Source: Geminicoccaceae bacterium
GTDB lineage: Bacteria > Pseudomonadota > Alphaproteobacteria > Geminicoccales > Geminicoccaceae
NCBI GenBank assembly: GCA_020446285.1
Contig: JAGREZ010000074.1
Location: 1,389-21,464, forward strand
DNA length: 20,076 nt
Reading direction: 5' to 3'
Shown here: one piece after another, positions 7,422-14,035 of the stretch
How the letters are laid out: each line of letters starts with the position of its first letter
Numbering within the stretch: position 1 is the first letter of the stretch
Translations under genes and position numbers: made by a program
The notes under the pieces: model-generated
What the model was told of the DNA's origin: nothing
Seen by the model: only the letters and a program-made list of their open reading frames with translations
The model's database searches: none

Positions 7422-7916
7422 TCAGCGGATGTCGATGAAATCGTCGCCCCAGACACCGTTTTCACGGGAGCGGGCGACTCTTTCAAGGCGGCGGTAGCGG
7501 GCGGGGGCGTTCTCGCCGGCGAAGGCAAAGCCCTCGATCAGGAGCCGTTCGGCGATGTCGATGCGCTCATCGAACATGCGCTTGCCGGCAATGGTGCAAA
7601 GGGCTTCGTCGCCGCCCGCCGGGTGGCAATGGACGAAGCCGTCGACGATGTCGCGAAGCACCAGCACTGACTTGTCGGCGCAGCGCACCGGCCGTCGCGT
7701 CGTCCGGCAATCCCGCCCGAGCCTCGCAAGGTCGATCCCGTACAGACGGAATGTATGGCCGGAGACGGAGATCCGCCCGTCATCGCCAACACGCGCCAGT
7801 CCGTCGACGGTCTGCGCTACCGCCAGGCCGCTGCAGGCAAGCGAGAAAAGGAACGAGACCGCACCCGCCCGGAAAATCCGGCGAAACACCGTCGCTTTGC
7901 CAACCGGGGGCTGCAT
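7422..7916 (-). CDS. Secreted thermonuclease (SNase)-like protein lacking the catalytic Glu
   Basis: This 164-residue exported protein has a signal peptide (residues 1-35; FRRIFR then a hydrophobic core, AVAQ end). It is followed by a compact staphylococcal-nuclease-like domain: GRISVSGHTFRLYGID at 47-62, and DIAERLLIEGFAFA at 120-133 followed by YRRLERVARSRENGVWG. In true nucleases the first motif reads RLxGIDAPE; here it reads RLYGIDLAR, so the general-base Glu is replaced by Arg (R65), while R57 and D62 remain. Nuclease activity is therefore doubtful. Four or five Cys in the mature part may form disulfides. I took the ATG at 7916 because the signal peptide begins there; ATGs at 7949 and 7961 would only add a polar leader. 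The role is unknown. Confidence 0.72.
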   Translation of the reverse strand: MQPPVGKATVFRRIFRAGAVSFLFSLACSGLAVAQTVDGLARVGDDGRISVSGHTFRLYGIDLARLGRDCRTTRRPVRCADKSVLVLRDIVDGFVHCHPAGGDEALCTIAGKRMFDERIDIAERLLIEGFAFAGENAPARYRRLERVARSRENGVWGDDFIDIR

Positions 7917-8063
7917 ACGCCCGTTCCCGTCTCCCGTTGCGGCCACCATTCTTTCCGTCACTCGCGGCTCGATCCGTTCCCGTCACCCGGCAGCCAACCT
8001 GTAGCATGCAGATATACGCCATCCCGCTTTCGATGGAAACGGCGATCGGGCCGCGATCGAGGT

Positions 8064-8672
8064 TCAGAAATATCCGGCGAGATCGATCTTCCGGGCTTGC
8101 GGGGTGGCCTCGAAGGCATGGGCTCCCGTTTCGGCGATGATCTGAACGACAATTCTCCGCGATTTCGGGAAGCTGTCGAACCAGGCGAAATCGAAACTGT
8201 CGAGCGCCTGCGGATCGTTGCAGACGAACGTATAGGCTCCGTGGAAATCGCTGTGCCCCGTTTCGTCATTCCCGTGTTCCCCGCCGGCTTCGTCGTGCGC
8301 GTGCTCCTCTTCGGCATGTTCGTCGTGATCGTCGGCCTCGGCCTCGGCCTCGGCCGTGTGTCGCTCGATTTCGATATCGGCGCTGTCGACGACACAGCCG
8401 GCTGCGGCCGGCGGCACGACGAGATCGAGCGGCGAGCCGAGTTTCGCGAAAGCCTGTCTGACCGCCTCGCGATCCTCATCGCTTTCCGCCCTGTGTCCAA
8501 AGCCGGTGACATCGGCGCCCGGAGCGCGGAGGTCCAGCGACACGGTATTCCCCTCGATCGCGATATCGACCTTTGCCACACCGTGCTCATGCGGTGGAAG
8601 CTGGCGTGTTTCCTCGGCGGATGCCTGTCCGGCTGCAAGCGCGAGCAGGTTGGCGAGAGCGAGAATTCTCAT
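8064..8672 (-). CDS. zrgA: Periplasmic His-rich zinc-uptake protein, ZrgA/DUF2796 family
   Basis: This 202-residue protein has a signal peptide (about 1-19, ASA-E) and then the family start PPHEHGVAKVDIAIEG, with H28 and H30 as probable metal ligands. The fold is typical: a beta-rich N-terminal half, a flexible acidic and His-rich loop at about 105-144 (ERHTAEAEAEADDHDEH and onward), then SDFHGAYTFVC and a C-terminal lobe. DUF2796 proteins include ZrgA of Vibrio, a periplasmic protein of a zinc-uptake system. Here it probably binds zinc. The gene lies 54 bp downstream of the DUF3299 gene, the two probably forming one operon with a Zur-like site upstream. The start codon has GGAG 10 bp before it. 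The ABC subunits that I recall often accompany this family are absent here. Confidence 0.82.
   Translation of the reverse strand: MRILALANLLALAAGQASAEETRQLPPHEHGVAKVDIAIEGNTVSLDLRAPGADVTGFGHRAESDEDREAVRQAFAKLGSPLDLVVPPAAAGCVVDSADIEIERHTAEAEAEADDHDEHAEEEHAHDEAGGEHGNDETGHSDFHGAYTFVCNDPQALDSFDFAWFDSFPKSRRIVVQIIAETGAHAFEATPQARKIDLAGYF
8332..8355. repeat. TCGGCC hexanucleotide tandem repeat (4 copies)
   Basis: Four perfect copies of TCGGCC lie inside the zrgA-like gene and encode the Glu-Ala run before the His-rich loop. Unit length is a multiple of three, so slippage would alter linker length without breaking the frame. Confidence 0.75.
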
Positions 8673-8694
8673 GCTTTCGGGTCTCCGTTGTGAT

Positions 8695-8723
8695 GTCCGG
8701 ATCGCGATTGCTCCGATCCGGAC
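8695..8723. promoter_or_regulatory. Strong intergenic hairpin between DUF3299 and zrgA-like genes
   Basis: Perfect 10-bp arms (GTCCGGATCG at 8695-8704, CGATCCGGAC at 8714-8723) enclose a 9-nt loop. It begins 3 bp after the DUF3299 stop codon and ends 22 bp before the zrgA-like start. On the transcribed strand no U-run follows, so it is not a standard terminator. It may stabilise the upstream message or set the ratio of the two products. Confidence 0.65.
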
Positions 8724-8726
8724 GAG

Positions 8727-9479
8727 TTACCATTTGTAGGGTTCGATGAGTGTCGCTGTGAGGCGGTAGCCCGACATGATGGGAGCGGCGCCATCGACGA
8801 ACGAAAGCGTCTTGCTCGACGATTCGACGCGGAGACTGCCCGTCAGCCAGACCGCCTCGAAGATGTCGCCGAAACGGTGTGGTTCGTTCAGATCGACGAG
8901 AATCATCTGGTTGGGGGGAGGCGGCGGTGTATGGATGCAGGCGCCGATATAGGGCACGAGGAGGAATTCACTGACACCGCGATCGCTGGTTTCGAGCGGC
9001 AGGGCATAGCCGGGAATGCGAACGGTTCGTCCATCGAACCCGGCGACAACCTCGAGACCGTATTGTTCGTAGAGCGCCTCGACCTCGCGGATCTCGTCGA
9101 TGAGCCGGGCCGCGTCGTAACCCGCATCCGCCAGTCTCTGCCGCGACTCCACGGCCATGGCCGCGGCCTCGCCATCCGCCGGGATCAGGCCGCCTTCGAT
9201 GTTCGTCTCGGTGCGCATGACGGAAAAGAGATCACCCTGCAACTCGTCGGGCATGCCATCGATCGGGTTCGCGAACTCCGGTTCGGGCGGAAGCAGGTCA
9301 TCCCAGGTGATTTCCTCTGCCGCACCGGCGAGCGACGGCGCGGCAAGGGACATGGCGGGAACTCCCGCAAGCATCGACAGGAAAGCCGTGAGGAACCGTC
9401 GGCGGCAGTGCCCGGCCGACGATGCGTTCGCCGGATGTACGAACATGGCCGACGGCTGCCTGATGCGATGATGTTCCAT
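8727..9479 (-). CDS. DUF3299 protein, Tat-exported, zinc-uptake associated
   Basis: This 250-residue exported protein has a twin-arginine-like signal (RRRFLTAFLSM near residues 26-36), a hydrophobic stretch and an Ala-rich cleavage region near residue 54. The DUF3299 hallmark is present: RIPGYALPLE, then EFLLVPYIGACIHTPPPPPNQ (the GACIH Cys-His pair may bind metal), and a C-terminal GYRLTATLIEPY. Family members are often encoded next to ZrgA/DUF2796 proteins, as here. The molecular role is not established. I chose the ATG at 9479 because AGGAAA lies about 8 bp before it; a longer frame reaches 9926 but would overlap the divergent kinase gene. A Zur-like box about 120 bp upstream suggests zinc control. 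It is the first gene of a probable two-gene operon. Confidence 0.8.
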   Translation of the reverse strand: MEHHRIRQPSAMFVHPANASSAGHCRRRFLTAFLSMLAGVPAMSLAAPSLAGAAEEITWDDLLPPEPEFANPIDGMPDELQGDLFSVMRTETNIEGGLIPADGEAAAMAVESRQRLADAGYDAARLIDEIREVEALYEQYGLEVVAGFDGRTVRIPGYALPLETSDRGVSEFLLVPYIGACIHTPPPPPNQMILVDLNEPHRFGDIFEAVWLTGSLRVESSSKTLSFVDGAAPIMSGYRLTATLIEPYKW

Positions 9480-9568
9480 GAGAGGTTTCCTGTTCCGTTG
9501 CGATATGGTCCGTGAAGGCCACGCAACCGGCCTTGCAACAAGGGGGCGAGAAACCGCAGCCCTGATCC

Positions 9569-9598
9569 TGCATAGGATTGCCCGGTCATACAGGTCAA
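9569..9598 (-). promoter_or_regulatory. Possible promoter of the DUF3299-zrgA operon
   Basis: On the minus strand TTGACC (-35; 9598-9593) and TATGCA (-10; 9574-9569) are separated by 18 bp. The -35 overlaps the end of the Zur-like box, so a bound repressor would block it. Match quality is moderate. Confidence 0.4.
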
Positions 9599-9614
9599 TG
9601 AAATAATATAACAT
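9598..9614. promoter_or_regulatory. Candidate Zur operator
   Basis: Read on the minus strand the site is ATGTTATATTATTTCAT. It matches an ideal ATGTTATA-N-TATAACAT palindrome except for two bases in the right half. The left half extends further as GATATGTTATA. A/T-rich ATGTTATA half-sites are typical of Zur boxes in proteobacteria. It lies in the spacer upstream of the zinc-linked DUF3299-zrgA genes and overlaps the suggested -35. The surrounding DNA is GC-rich, so the A/T block stands out. Confidence 0.6.
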
Positions 9615-9724
9615 ATCATCAATCGGTCGCGGAAGATCCGGGAAGGTGTGAAAGGTTGATCCTCCTGCTTGCGGGATGCACCCTTCCAGCGCTCGCGGAA
9701 CGAAGAAACGGGAGGGCGGCAGGC

Positions 9725-11215
9725 ATGAGAGATCTCTATCTGGCGATCGATGTCGGGACCGGCGGCATTCGTGCGGCGCTCGTCGCCCGTGACGGGAAAA
9801 TCCTTGCCTACGACCATCGCGAACATGAGCAGATCGTTCGACGTTACGGCTGGTCGGAGCAGCGCCCGGCGGACTGGTGGCGGGGAACGGTGGAGACGGT
9901 CGGCTCCGTTCTCGGCAGGGTCGCAAGGGCGTCGTCGAGGGTCGCGGCCATCTGCTGCTGCGGGCAGATGCACGGCACGGTGCTGGTCGACGGGGATGGC
10001 GAACTCACCTCGGAGACGGCCATCCTGTGGAACGACAAGCGTACACAGCCGGAGGTCGATGCGTTCGCCGCGCATGTTCCCGCAGCCCGTTCGCTTGAGC
10101 TTTCCGGCAATGTCCCGTCACCAGCCTGGCCCGCCTTCAAGCTGCTGTGGCTGATGCAGCATGAAGCCTCCTCGATCGACCGCGCGCGTGCCGTCCTGAT
10201 GCCCAAGGACTGGATCAACCTTCGCCTCACGGGCCGGATTTCGCAGGATGTCACCGAGGCGTCGCTCAGTTTCCTCATGGACTGGAGAAGCCGCGCCTGG
10301 TCGGATGAGCTGATCGGTCTGACCGGCATTCCGCGGAGACTTCTGCCCGGGATCCGCGAGCCGGGTGCGGTGCTTGCGGGGCTCACGGCGGAGGCGGCGA
10401 GGCTTCTCGGTCTCGATGCCGATATTCCCGTTCTGGTGGGTGCCGGGGATTTCCCCATGGCGCTGCTGGGATCCGGGGTCACCGGCAAGGGGCTCGGCTC
10501 CGACGTTACCGGGACATCGACGATCATCACCCTTCTCGGTGATGAACCCGTCATGTCGCCGGAGGTATCGAATCTTGCCACCATCGACGGGCTCTGGGGC
10601 AGTTTCACCCTGCTCGATGCGGGCGGCGACGCGGTCCGCTGGGCAAGGCGGGCCTTTCATCGCAACGGGCTCGGCTATGCGGAGATCTCGGCAATCGCCG
10701 AAGAGGCGGCGGCGGGAAGCGACGCGCTTTTCTTCCTGCCTTATCTCTGCGGCGAACGTTTCGCGGAGAAGCCCAACTCGCGGGCCCAGTTCTTCGGGCT
10801 CACCTCCGCGCATGGCCTCGCCGAACTGCATCGTTCGGTGCTGGAAGGCGTGGCCTTTTCCGTGCGCATGAAGCTCGACGGCCTCGCCGGTGGCGGCGGA
10901 CGGCCACAACGGATCGTCGCCTCGGGCGGTGGCGCGCAATCGGGCCTGTGGTTGAAGATCAAGGCGTCGATGTACGACATCCCCTTCATCGTGCCCGAGG
11001 AACCCGAAGGCGGGATCATCGGTGCCGCCATTCTGATGGCGGTTGCGAGCGGCGATGCGCCGGATCTCGCCTCCGCGGTCGCCCGCATGGTCCGTTTCGG
11101 CCCGCCGATCGAACCCGATCCGGCGTGGCGTGACCGTTACGATCGCATGATGCCGATCTATGCGGATCTCTACAGCGCCGCTGCTTCGTTCCATGACCGG
11201 CTGGATGCGCTCTGA
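9725..11215 (+). CDS. xylB: FGGY-family carbohydrate kinase, xylulokinase-like
   Basis: This 496-residue cytoplasmic kinase would phosphorylate a sugar, probably a ketopentose, with ATP. Domain I begins LAIDVGTGGIRAAL (7-20), the phosphate-binding motif. GQMHG at 80-84 and LWNDKRT at 101-107 are xylulokinase-type marks. The likely catalytic Asp is D242 in GAGDFPMALLG; the usual xylulokinase sequence around it is different, so the substrate may also differ. Domain II has GSDVTGTSTII (258-268) and ends with GGGAQSGLWLKIKASMYDIP. The ATG at 9725 was chosen because the protein then begins right at the first strand; the frame extends to 9656 without a good start. It is near, but not in operon with, two sugar-type ABC transporters, either of which could supply its substrate. 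Confidence 0.82.
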   Translation: MRDLYLAIDVGTGGIRAALVARDGKILAYDHREHEQIVRRYGWSEQRPADWWRGTVETVGSVLGRVARASSRVAAICCCGQMHGTVLVDGDGELTSETAILWNDKRTQPEVDAFAAHVPAARSLELSGNVPSPAWPAFKLLWLMQHEASSIDRARAVLMPKDWINLRLTGRISQDVTEASLSFLMDWRSRAWSDELIGLTGIPRRLLPGIREPGAVLAGLTAEAARLLGLDADIPVLVGAGDFPMALLGSGVTGKGLGSDVTGTSTIITLLGDEPVMSPEVSNLATIDGLWGSFTLLDAGGDAVRWARRAFHRNGLGYAEISAIAEEAAAGSDALFFLPYLCGERFAEKPNSRAQFFGLTSAHGLAELHRSVLEGVAFSVRMKLDGLAGGGGRPQRIVASGGGAQSGLWLKIKASMYDIPFIVPEEPEGGIIGAAILMAVASGDAPDLASAVARMVRFGPPIEPDPAWRDRYDRMMPIYADLYSAAASFHDRLDAL

Positions 11216-11221
11216 TGGACC

Positions 11222-11401
11222 TCAGATCCGCTGCTGCTTCTTTCCCGTCTTCGGCGTGATGACGAATTCGCCGTCCTCGCCGGTGAACAGGCCGGGTCCG
11301 TCGCGGATCTCGCCCGGCGCCTGCGGCTCGAACGGTTCGCCGCCGCAGCCGGCGAGAGCCAGTGCGGCGGCGAACACGAGAAGGGGCAGCGACTGCCTCA
11401 A
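11222..11401 (-). CDS. Small lipoprotein (59 aa), TTG start overlapping porin stop
   Basis: This is a short gene that is easily missed. Its TTG start shares bases with the porin stop codon (TTGA overlap), and an AAGG site lies about 8-9 bp before the TTG. The product has a lipoprotein signal (RQSLPLLVFAAALALAGC) with the lipobox LAGC, giving lipid-modified Cys19. The mature part is only 41 residues and proline/glycine/acid-rich, with GPGLFTGEDGEFVITP near residues 36-50 and a basic end. I recall similar tiny lipoproteins (GPGLFTGEDG-type) from other alphaproteobacteria, but know no function. It is probably cotranscribed with, and translationally coupled to, the porin, and may serve envelope or porin assembly. 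It converges with the kinase gene, 6 bp apart. Confidence 0.68.
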   Translation of the reverse strand: MRQSLPLLVFAAALALAGCGGEPFEPQAPGEIRDGPGLFTGEDGEFVITPKTGKKQQRI

Positions 11402-12663
11402 AACTTCACCCTTGCGCCGGTCAGGACGGCGTTGATGGCGTCGAGATCGGTGTTGTCGCGGTCGAGATCATAGTAGCGGTAGCCGAGATAGAACTCGGTG
11501 GCGAGATCGTCGATATTCTGCACGGCAAACACGCCGAAACTGTTGGTTTCGTCGCCATCCGCACCGATATCCTCGCCATACTGGTAGTCGATGCCGAGTG
11601 CGGTGTTTCCGATCGAAAAGAACTGCGACTGGTAACCGAGCTTGCCGTAATAGAACATGCCGTCATCGTCGCGCGCGTCCACATCCTCGGTGCCGGCGGC
11701 AGCGGTCACGCTGATGCCGTTGGCAAGAAGGATCGAGGCGGAGCCGTTCACCCGGTCGAAATCGTCCGGCTTGCGCGAGAAGGCCGCGGCCGCGGCGACC
11801 TCCGTCCCGCCGAACTCCCGCGAATAGCGCAGTGCCACATCGGCACGCTCATCGGCGACGAGCGAGCCGGAAAGCTTGAAGCCGGCGAAGGACGGCGTGT
11901 CATAGCGAATGCGGTCATCGCGCGAAAGGCCGTCGAGATTGCTGAACGCATCGCCGACGGAAATGGTGCTGAGCTCGCCATTGTCACGATAGAGAATGCC
12001 GCCGGCCATATCGGAAACACTGGAGTAGCCGATCAGGCTCGTGCCCGACAGATCGACCTCCGACGTTCCGTTGGAGGCGGTGTCGCCCTGTCCGAGCCAC
12101 AGCCGGCCGTAGCGCGCATGGTCGACATAGAGTTCGAGCTTGCGCTCGGTGAAACTGTTGGGGCCGACATTGCGCTCGTCGCGCTGGTTGACGGCGGTGG
12201 ACGAATTGCTCTGGAACTGCACCTCGATATTGGTGCCGACCTTGACCTCGTCGACCGGTCTGGCCTCGCCTACGAGGCGGATCCGGGTCGAGCTGTTGCC
12301 ATTGTCGACAAAGAACGCGTCGGTGTTCTCGCCATCGTCGGTGACCAGGACACCGCGATCCACCTGCCCGGAAATGGACAGTTTCACCTTGTCATTGCCC
12401 GAGGTGGTGAAGGCTTCGGCCGTATCGCCCGCCTTCTTCGCCTCTGTGGCCGCCTGTTCCGCCTTGCGGTCGGTTTCGGTCTGCTGTTCGCGCAATTGTT
12501 CGAGTTGCTGGCGCAGTTCCTCGATCTGCTGCTGCAGTTCCTCGATCTGCGCCGAATCCTGCGCGAAACCGGCTGAAGGCACGGCAAGGGCCACCGATGC
12601 CATCAGGACTCCGGTTGCGCACAATCCACGGTCCCGCGTTTTTCGGAATAGATTCACTCGCAT
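11398..12663 (-). CDS. Outer-membrane porin with N-terminal coiled coil
   Basis: This 421-residue outer-membrane protein forms a general or sugar-selective diffusion pore. The signal peptide covers about residues 1-34 (VPSAGFAQ end). Residues 37-80 form a strong heptad coiled coil rich in Gln/Glu (QIEELQQQIEELRQQLEQL), probably a periplasmic trimer stalk. The rest alternates polar/hydrophobic strands starting KLSISGQVDRGVL and ends ARVKF, with the C-terminal Phe recognised by the barrel assembly machinery. I chose the ATG at 12663 because AGAGGAAA lies 7 bp before it and the signal peptide begins there; the frame stays open to 12960 but that leader is not coding-like. It is divergent from a sugar ABC operon; joint regulation through the spacer is plausible. 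A tiny lipoprotein gene overlaps its stop. Confidence 0.88.
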   Translation of the reverse strand: MRVNLFRKTRDRGLCATGVLMASVALAVPSAGFAQDSAQIEELQQQIEELRQQLEQLREQQTETDRKAEQAATEAKKAGDTAEAFTTSGNDKVKLSISGQVDRGVLVTDDGENTDAFFVDNGNSSTRIRLVGEARPVDEVKVGTNIEVQFQSNSSTAVNQRDERNVGPNSFTERKLELYVDHARYGRLWLGQGDTASNGTSEVDLSGTSLIGYSSVSDMAGGILYRDNGELSTISVGDAFSNLDGLSRDDRIRYDTPSFAGFKLSGSLVADERADVALRYSREFGGTEVAAAAAFSRKPDDFDRVNGSASILLANGISVTAAAGTEDVDARDDDGMFYYGKLGYQSQFFSIGNTALGIDYQYGEDIGADGDETNSFGVFAVQNIDDLATEFYLGYRYYDLDRDNTDLDAINAVLTGARVKF

Positions 12664-12980
12664 CTCGTTTCCTCTCGACGTTGATACCGGTTCACCCGGC
12701 AGCGATCCGTGACCGGCTCCCTTCTTGTCAGTCAGGGCGAGCAGCTCGATCATCCTCCTTAGTAAACCGTCCTGCCGCGGCAGGAATGTGACATTCTCGG
12801 TCATCGCGCAAACGGACGTCGTCCGTGTGATATACGCAACATCACGGATATGCCGGAAAACCTGCACGGCTCCGGGACAGACGCGCGAATCCACTTCAAA
12901 AACATCCTCTTGCCAATCGCTCCCCGTCGCTGGAATATGCTGCCAGTCAAAAATCATCACTCTGTATCGGGGAGGTTGGG
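12664..12980. promoter_or_regulatory. Divergent porin / CUT2 operon spacer with four inverted repeats
   Basis: This 317-bp spacer has no gene. In a 76-bp stretch it holds TCCTGCCGCGGCAGGA (12770-12785), GAATGT-G-ACATTC (12784-12796), ACGGACG-T-CGTCCGT (12812-12826), and GTGAT-N9-ATCAC (12827-12831 and 12841-12845). The first three are perfect. Such clustering suggests operators for one or more dimeric regulators controlling both directions. No regulator gene is adjacent. The start-proximal part has GGGGAGG 6 bp before the ATG at 12981. Confidence 0.6.
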
Positions 12981-14021
12981 ATGAGCAATCTGGACAGGTT
13001 CGATCCGGCGACGAGGCGTTCCTTCGTCAGACGGGCCGCGGCATCATCGGCGGCGGCTGGCGCCATGCTCGGCGGTTTCGGCATGGATCCGTTCGTCTCC
13101 GCTGCCATGGCGGCGGATATGGGACGCAGCGAGAAGCCGCTCAGGGCCGCCTTCTCGAACGCCGGCCTGCAGGCGACCTGGTGTGCCCAGGGCAAGCAGG
13201 CGGCGGAATACTGGGGGTCGCTGTTCAATGTCGAGGTGACCTGGTTCGACGGCGAGCTCAGTGCGCCCAAGCAGCGCGCCGCCATCGACAACATGGCCAG
13301 CCAGGACTGGGATTTCGTCGCCATCCAGGCATTCGGCATCGGCACGCTGACCGATCCCGTCAACCGCATGCTCGAGCGCGGCATTCCGGTGTTCGACATG
13401 GACACGCTGATCGCCCCGCTCGAGGAGATCGAGGTCAACAGCTTCCTCGCTCCCGACAACGAGTTCATGGGTGCGTCGGTGACCCAGGCGCTCGTGGATG
13501 CCATCGGCGGCGAGGGCACCATGGTCATGACCCAGGGTGCGCTCGGTCATACCGGTGCCCAGGGACGCGCGCGCGGCTTCCAGTCGATCGTCGAGAAATA
13601 TCCCGGCATCGAGGTGCTCGACGAGCAGCCGGCGGACTGGGATGTCACCAAGGCCTCGCGCATCTGGGACAGTCTGCTCACCAAATACGACAATATCTCG
13701 GCGGCATTCTTCCACAATGACGACATGGCGCTCGCCGCCTACAATGTCATGCAGGCGCGCGGTCGTACCGATATCGTCATTGGCGGTGTCGATGCCATGC
13801 CGCCGGCGGTGGAAGCCGTCATCGACGGACGCATGCACGCAACCGTGCGCAATCCGTCCTGCCGCATCCATGGCGGCGCGCTCATGGCCGGTGTGGCGGC
13901 CGTGCTCACCGGCGAAGCGACCGGCGAGGGCATTCCCAAGCATATCGTCACGGACGGCCCGGTGGTGACCCAGTCGAATGCGCCGGGCATGCTGTGGATG
14001 CAGAAGCATTTCCTGATCTGA
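12981..14021 (+). CDS. Sugar ABC transporter substrate-binding protein, CUT2 (Peripla_BP_4), Tat-exported
   Basis: This 346-residue periplasmic sugar-binding protein is of the ribose/xylose/inositol type. A twin-arginine signal is visible (TRRSFVRR at 11-18) with an Ala-rich core and probable cleavage near residue 45. The two-lobed pattern is clear: RAAFSNAGLQATWCAQGKQ at the first lobe, WDFVAIQAFGIGTL and GIPVFDMDTLI, then TMVMTQGALGHTGAQGRARGF and AAFFHNDDMALAAYNVM, the NDxMA motif of the family. It starts a three-gene CUT2 operon (binding protein, ATPase, permease). The ligand is not certain; a pentose or polyol is likely from family and the nearby xylulokinase-like gene. Ribosome site GGGGAGG is strong. 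Confidence 0.9.
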   Translation: MSNLDRFDPATRRSFVRRAAASSAAAGAMLGGFGMDPFVSAAMAADMGRSEKPLRAAFSNAGLQATWCAQGKQAAEYWGSLFNVEVTWFDGELSAPKQRAAIDNMASQDWDFVAIQAFGIGTLTDPVNRMLERGIPVFDMDTLIAPLEEIEVNSFLAPDNEFMGASVTQALVDAIGGEGTMVMTQGALGHTGAQGRARGFQSIVEKYPGIEVLDEQPADWDVTKASRIWDSLLTKYDNISAAFFHNDDMALAAYNVMQARGRTDIVIGGVDAMPPAVEAVIDGRMHATVRNPSCRIHGGALMAGVAAVLTGEATGEGIPKHIVTDGPVVTQSNAPGMLWMQKHFLI

Positions 14022-14035
14022 TCCGCGCAACCGAC

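Noticed and set aside
7755..8693. 312-aa plus-strand open frame
   Set aside because: Antisense to the nuclease-like and zrgA-like genes, both of which have signal peptides and family motifs.
10118..11194. 358-aa minus-strand open frame
   Set aside because: Antisense to the FGGY kinase; no domain seen.
11362..12576. 404-aa plus-strand open frame
   Set aside because: Antisense to the porin; composition is low-complexity and mirrors the porin codons.
12827..12845. CRP-like site (TGTGA ... TCAC)
   Set aside because: Spacing between half-sites is too long for CRP; kept only as an inverted repeat.
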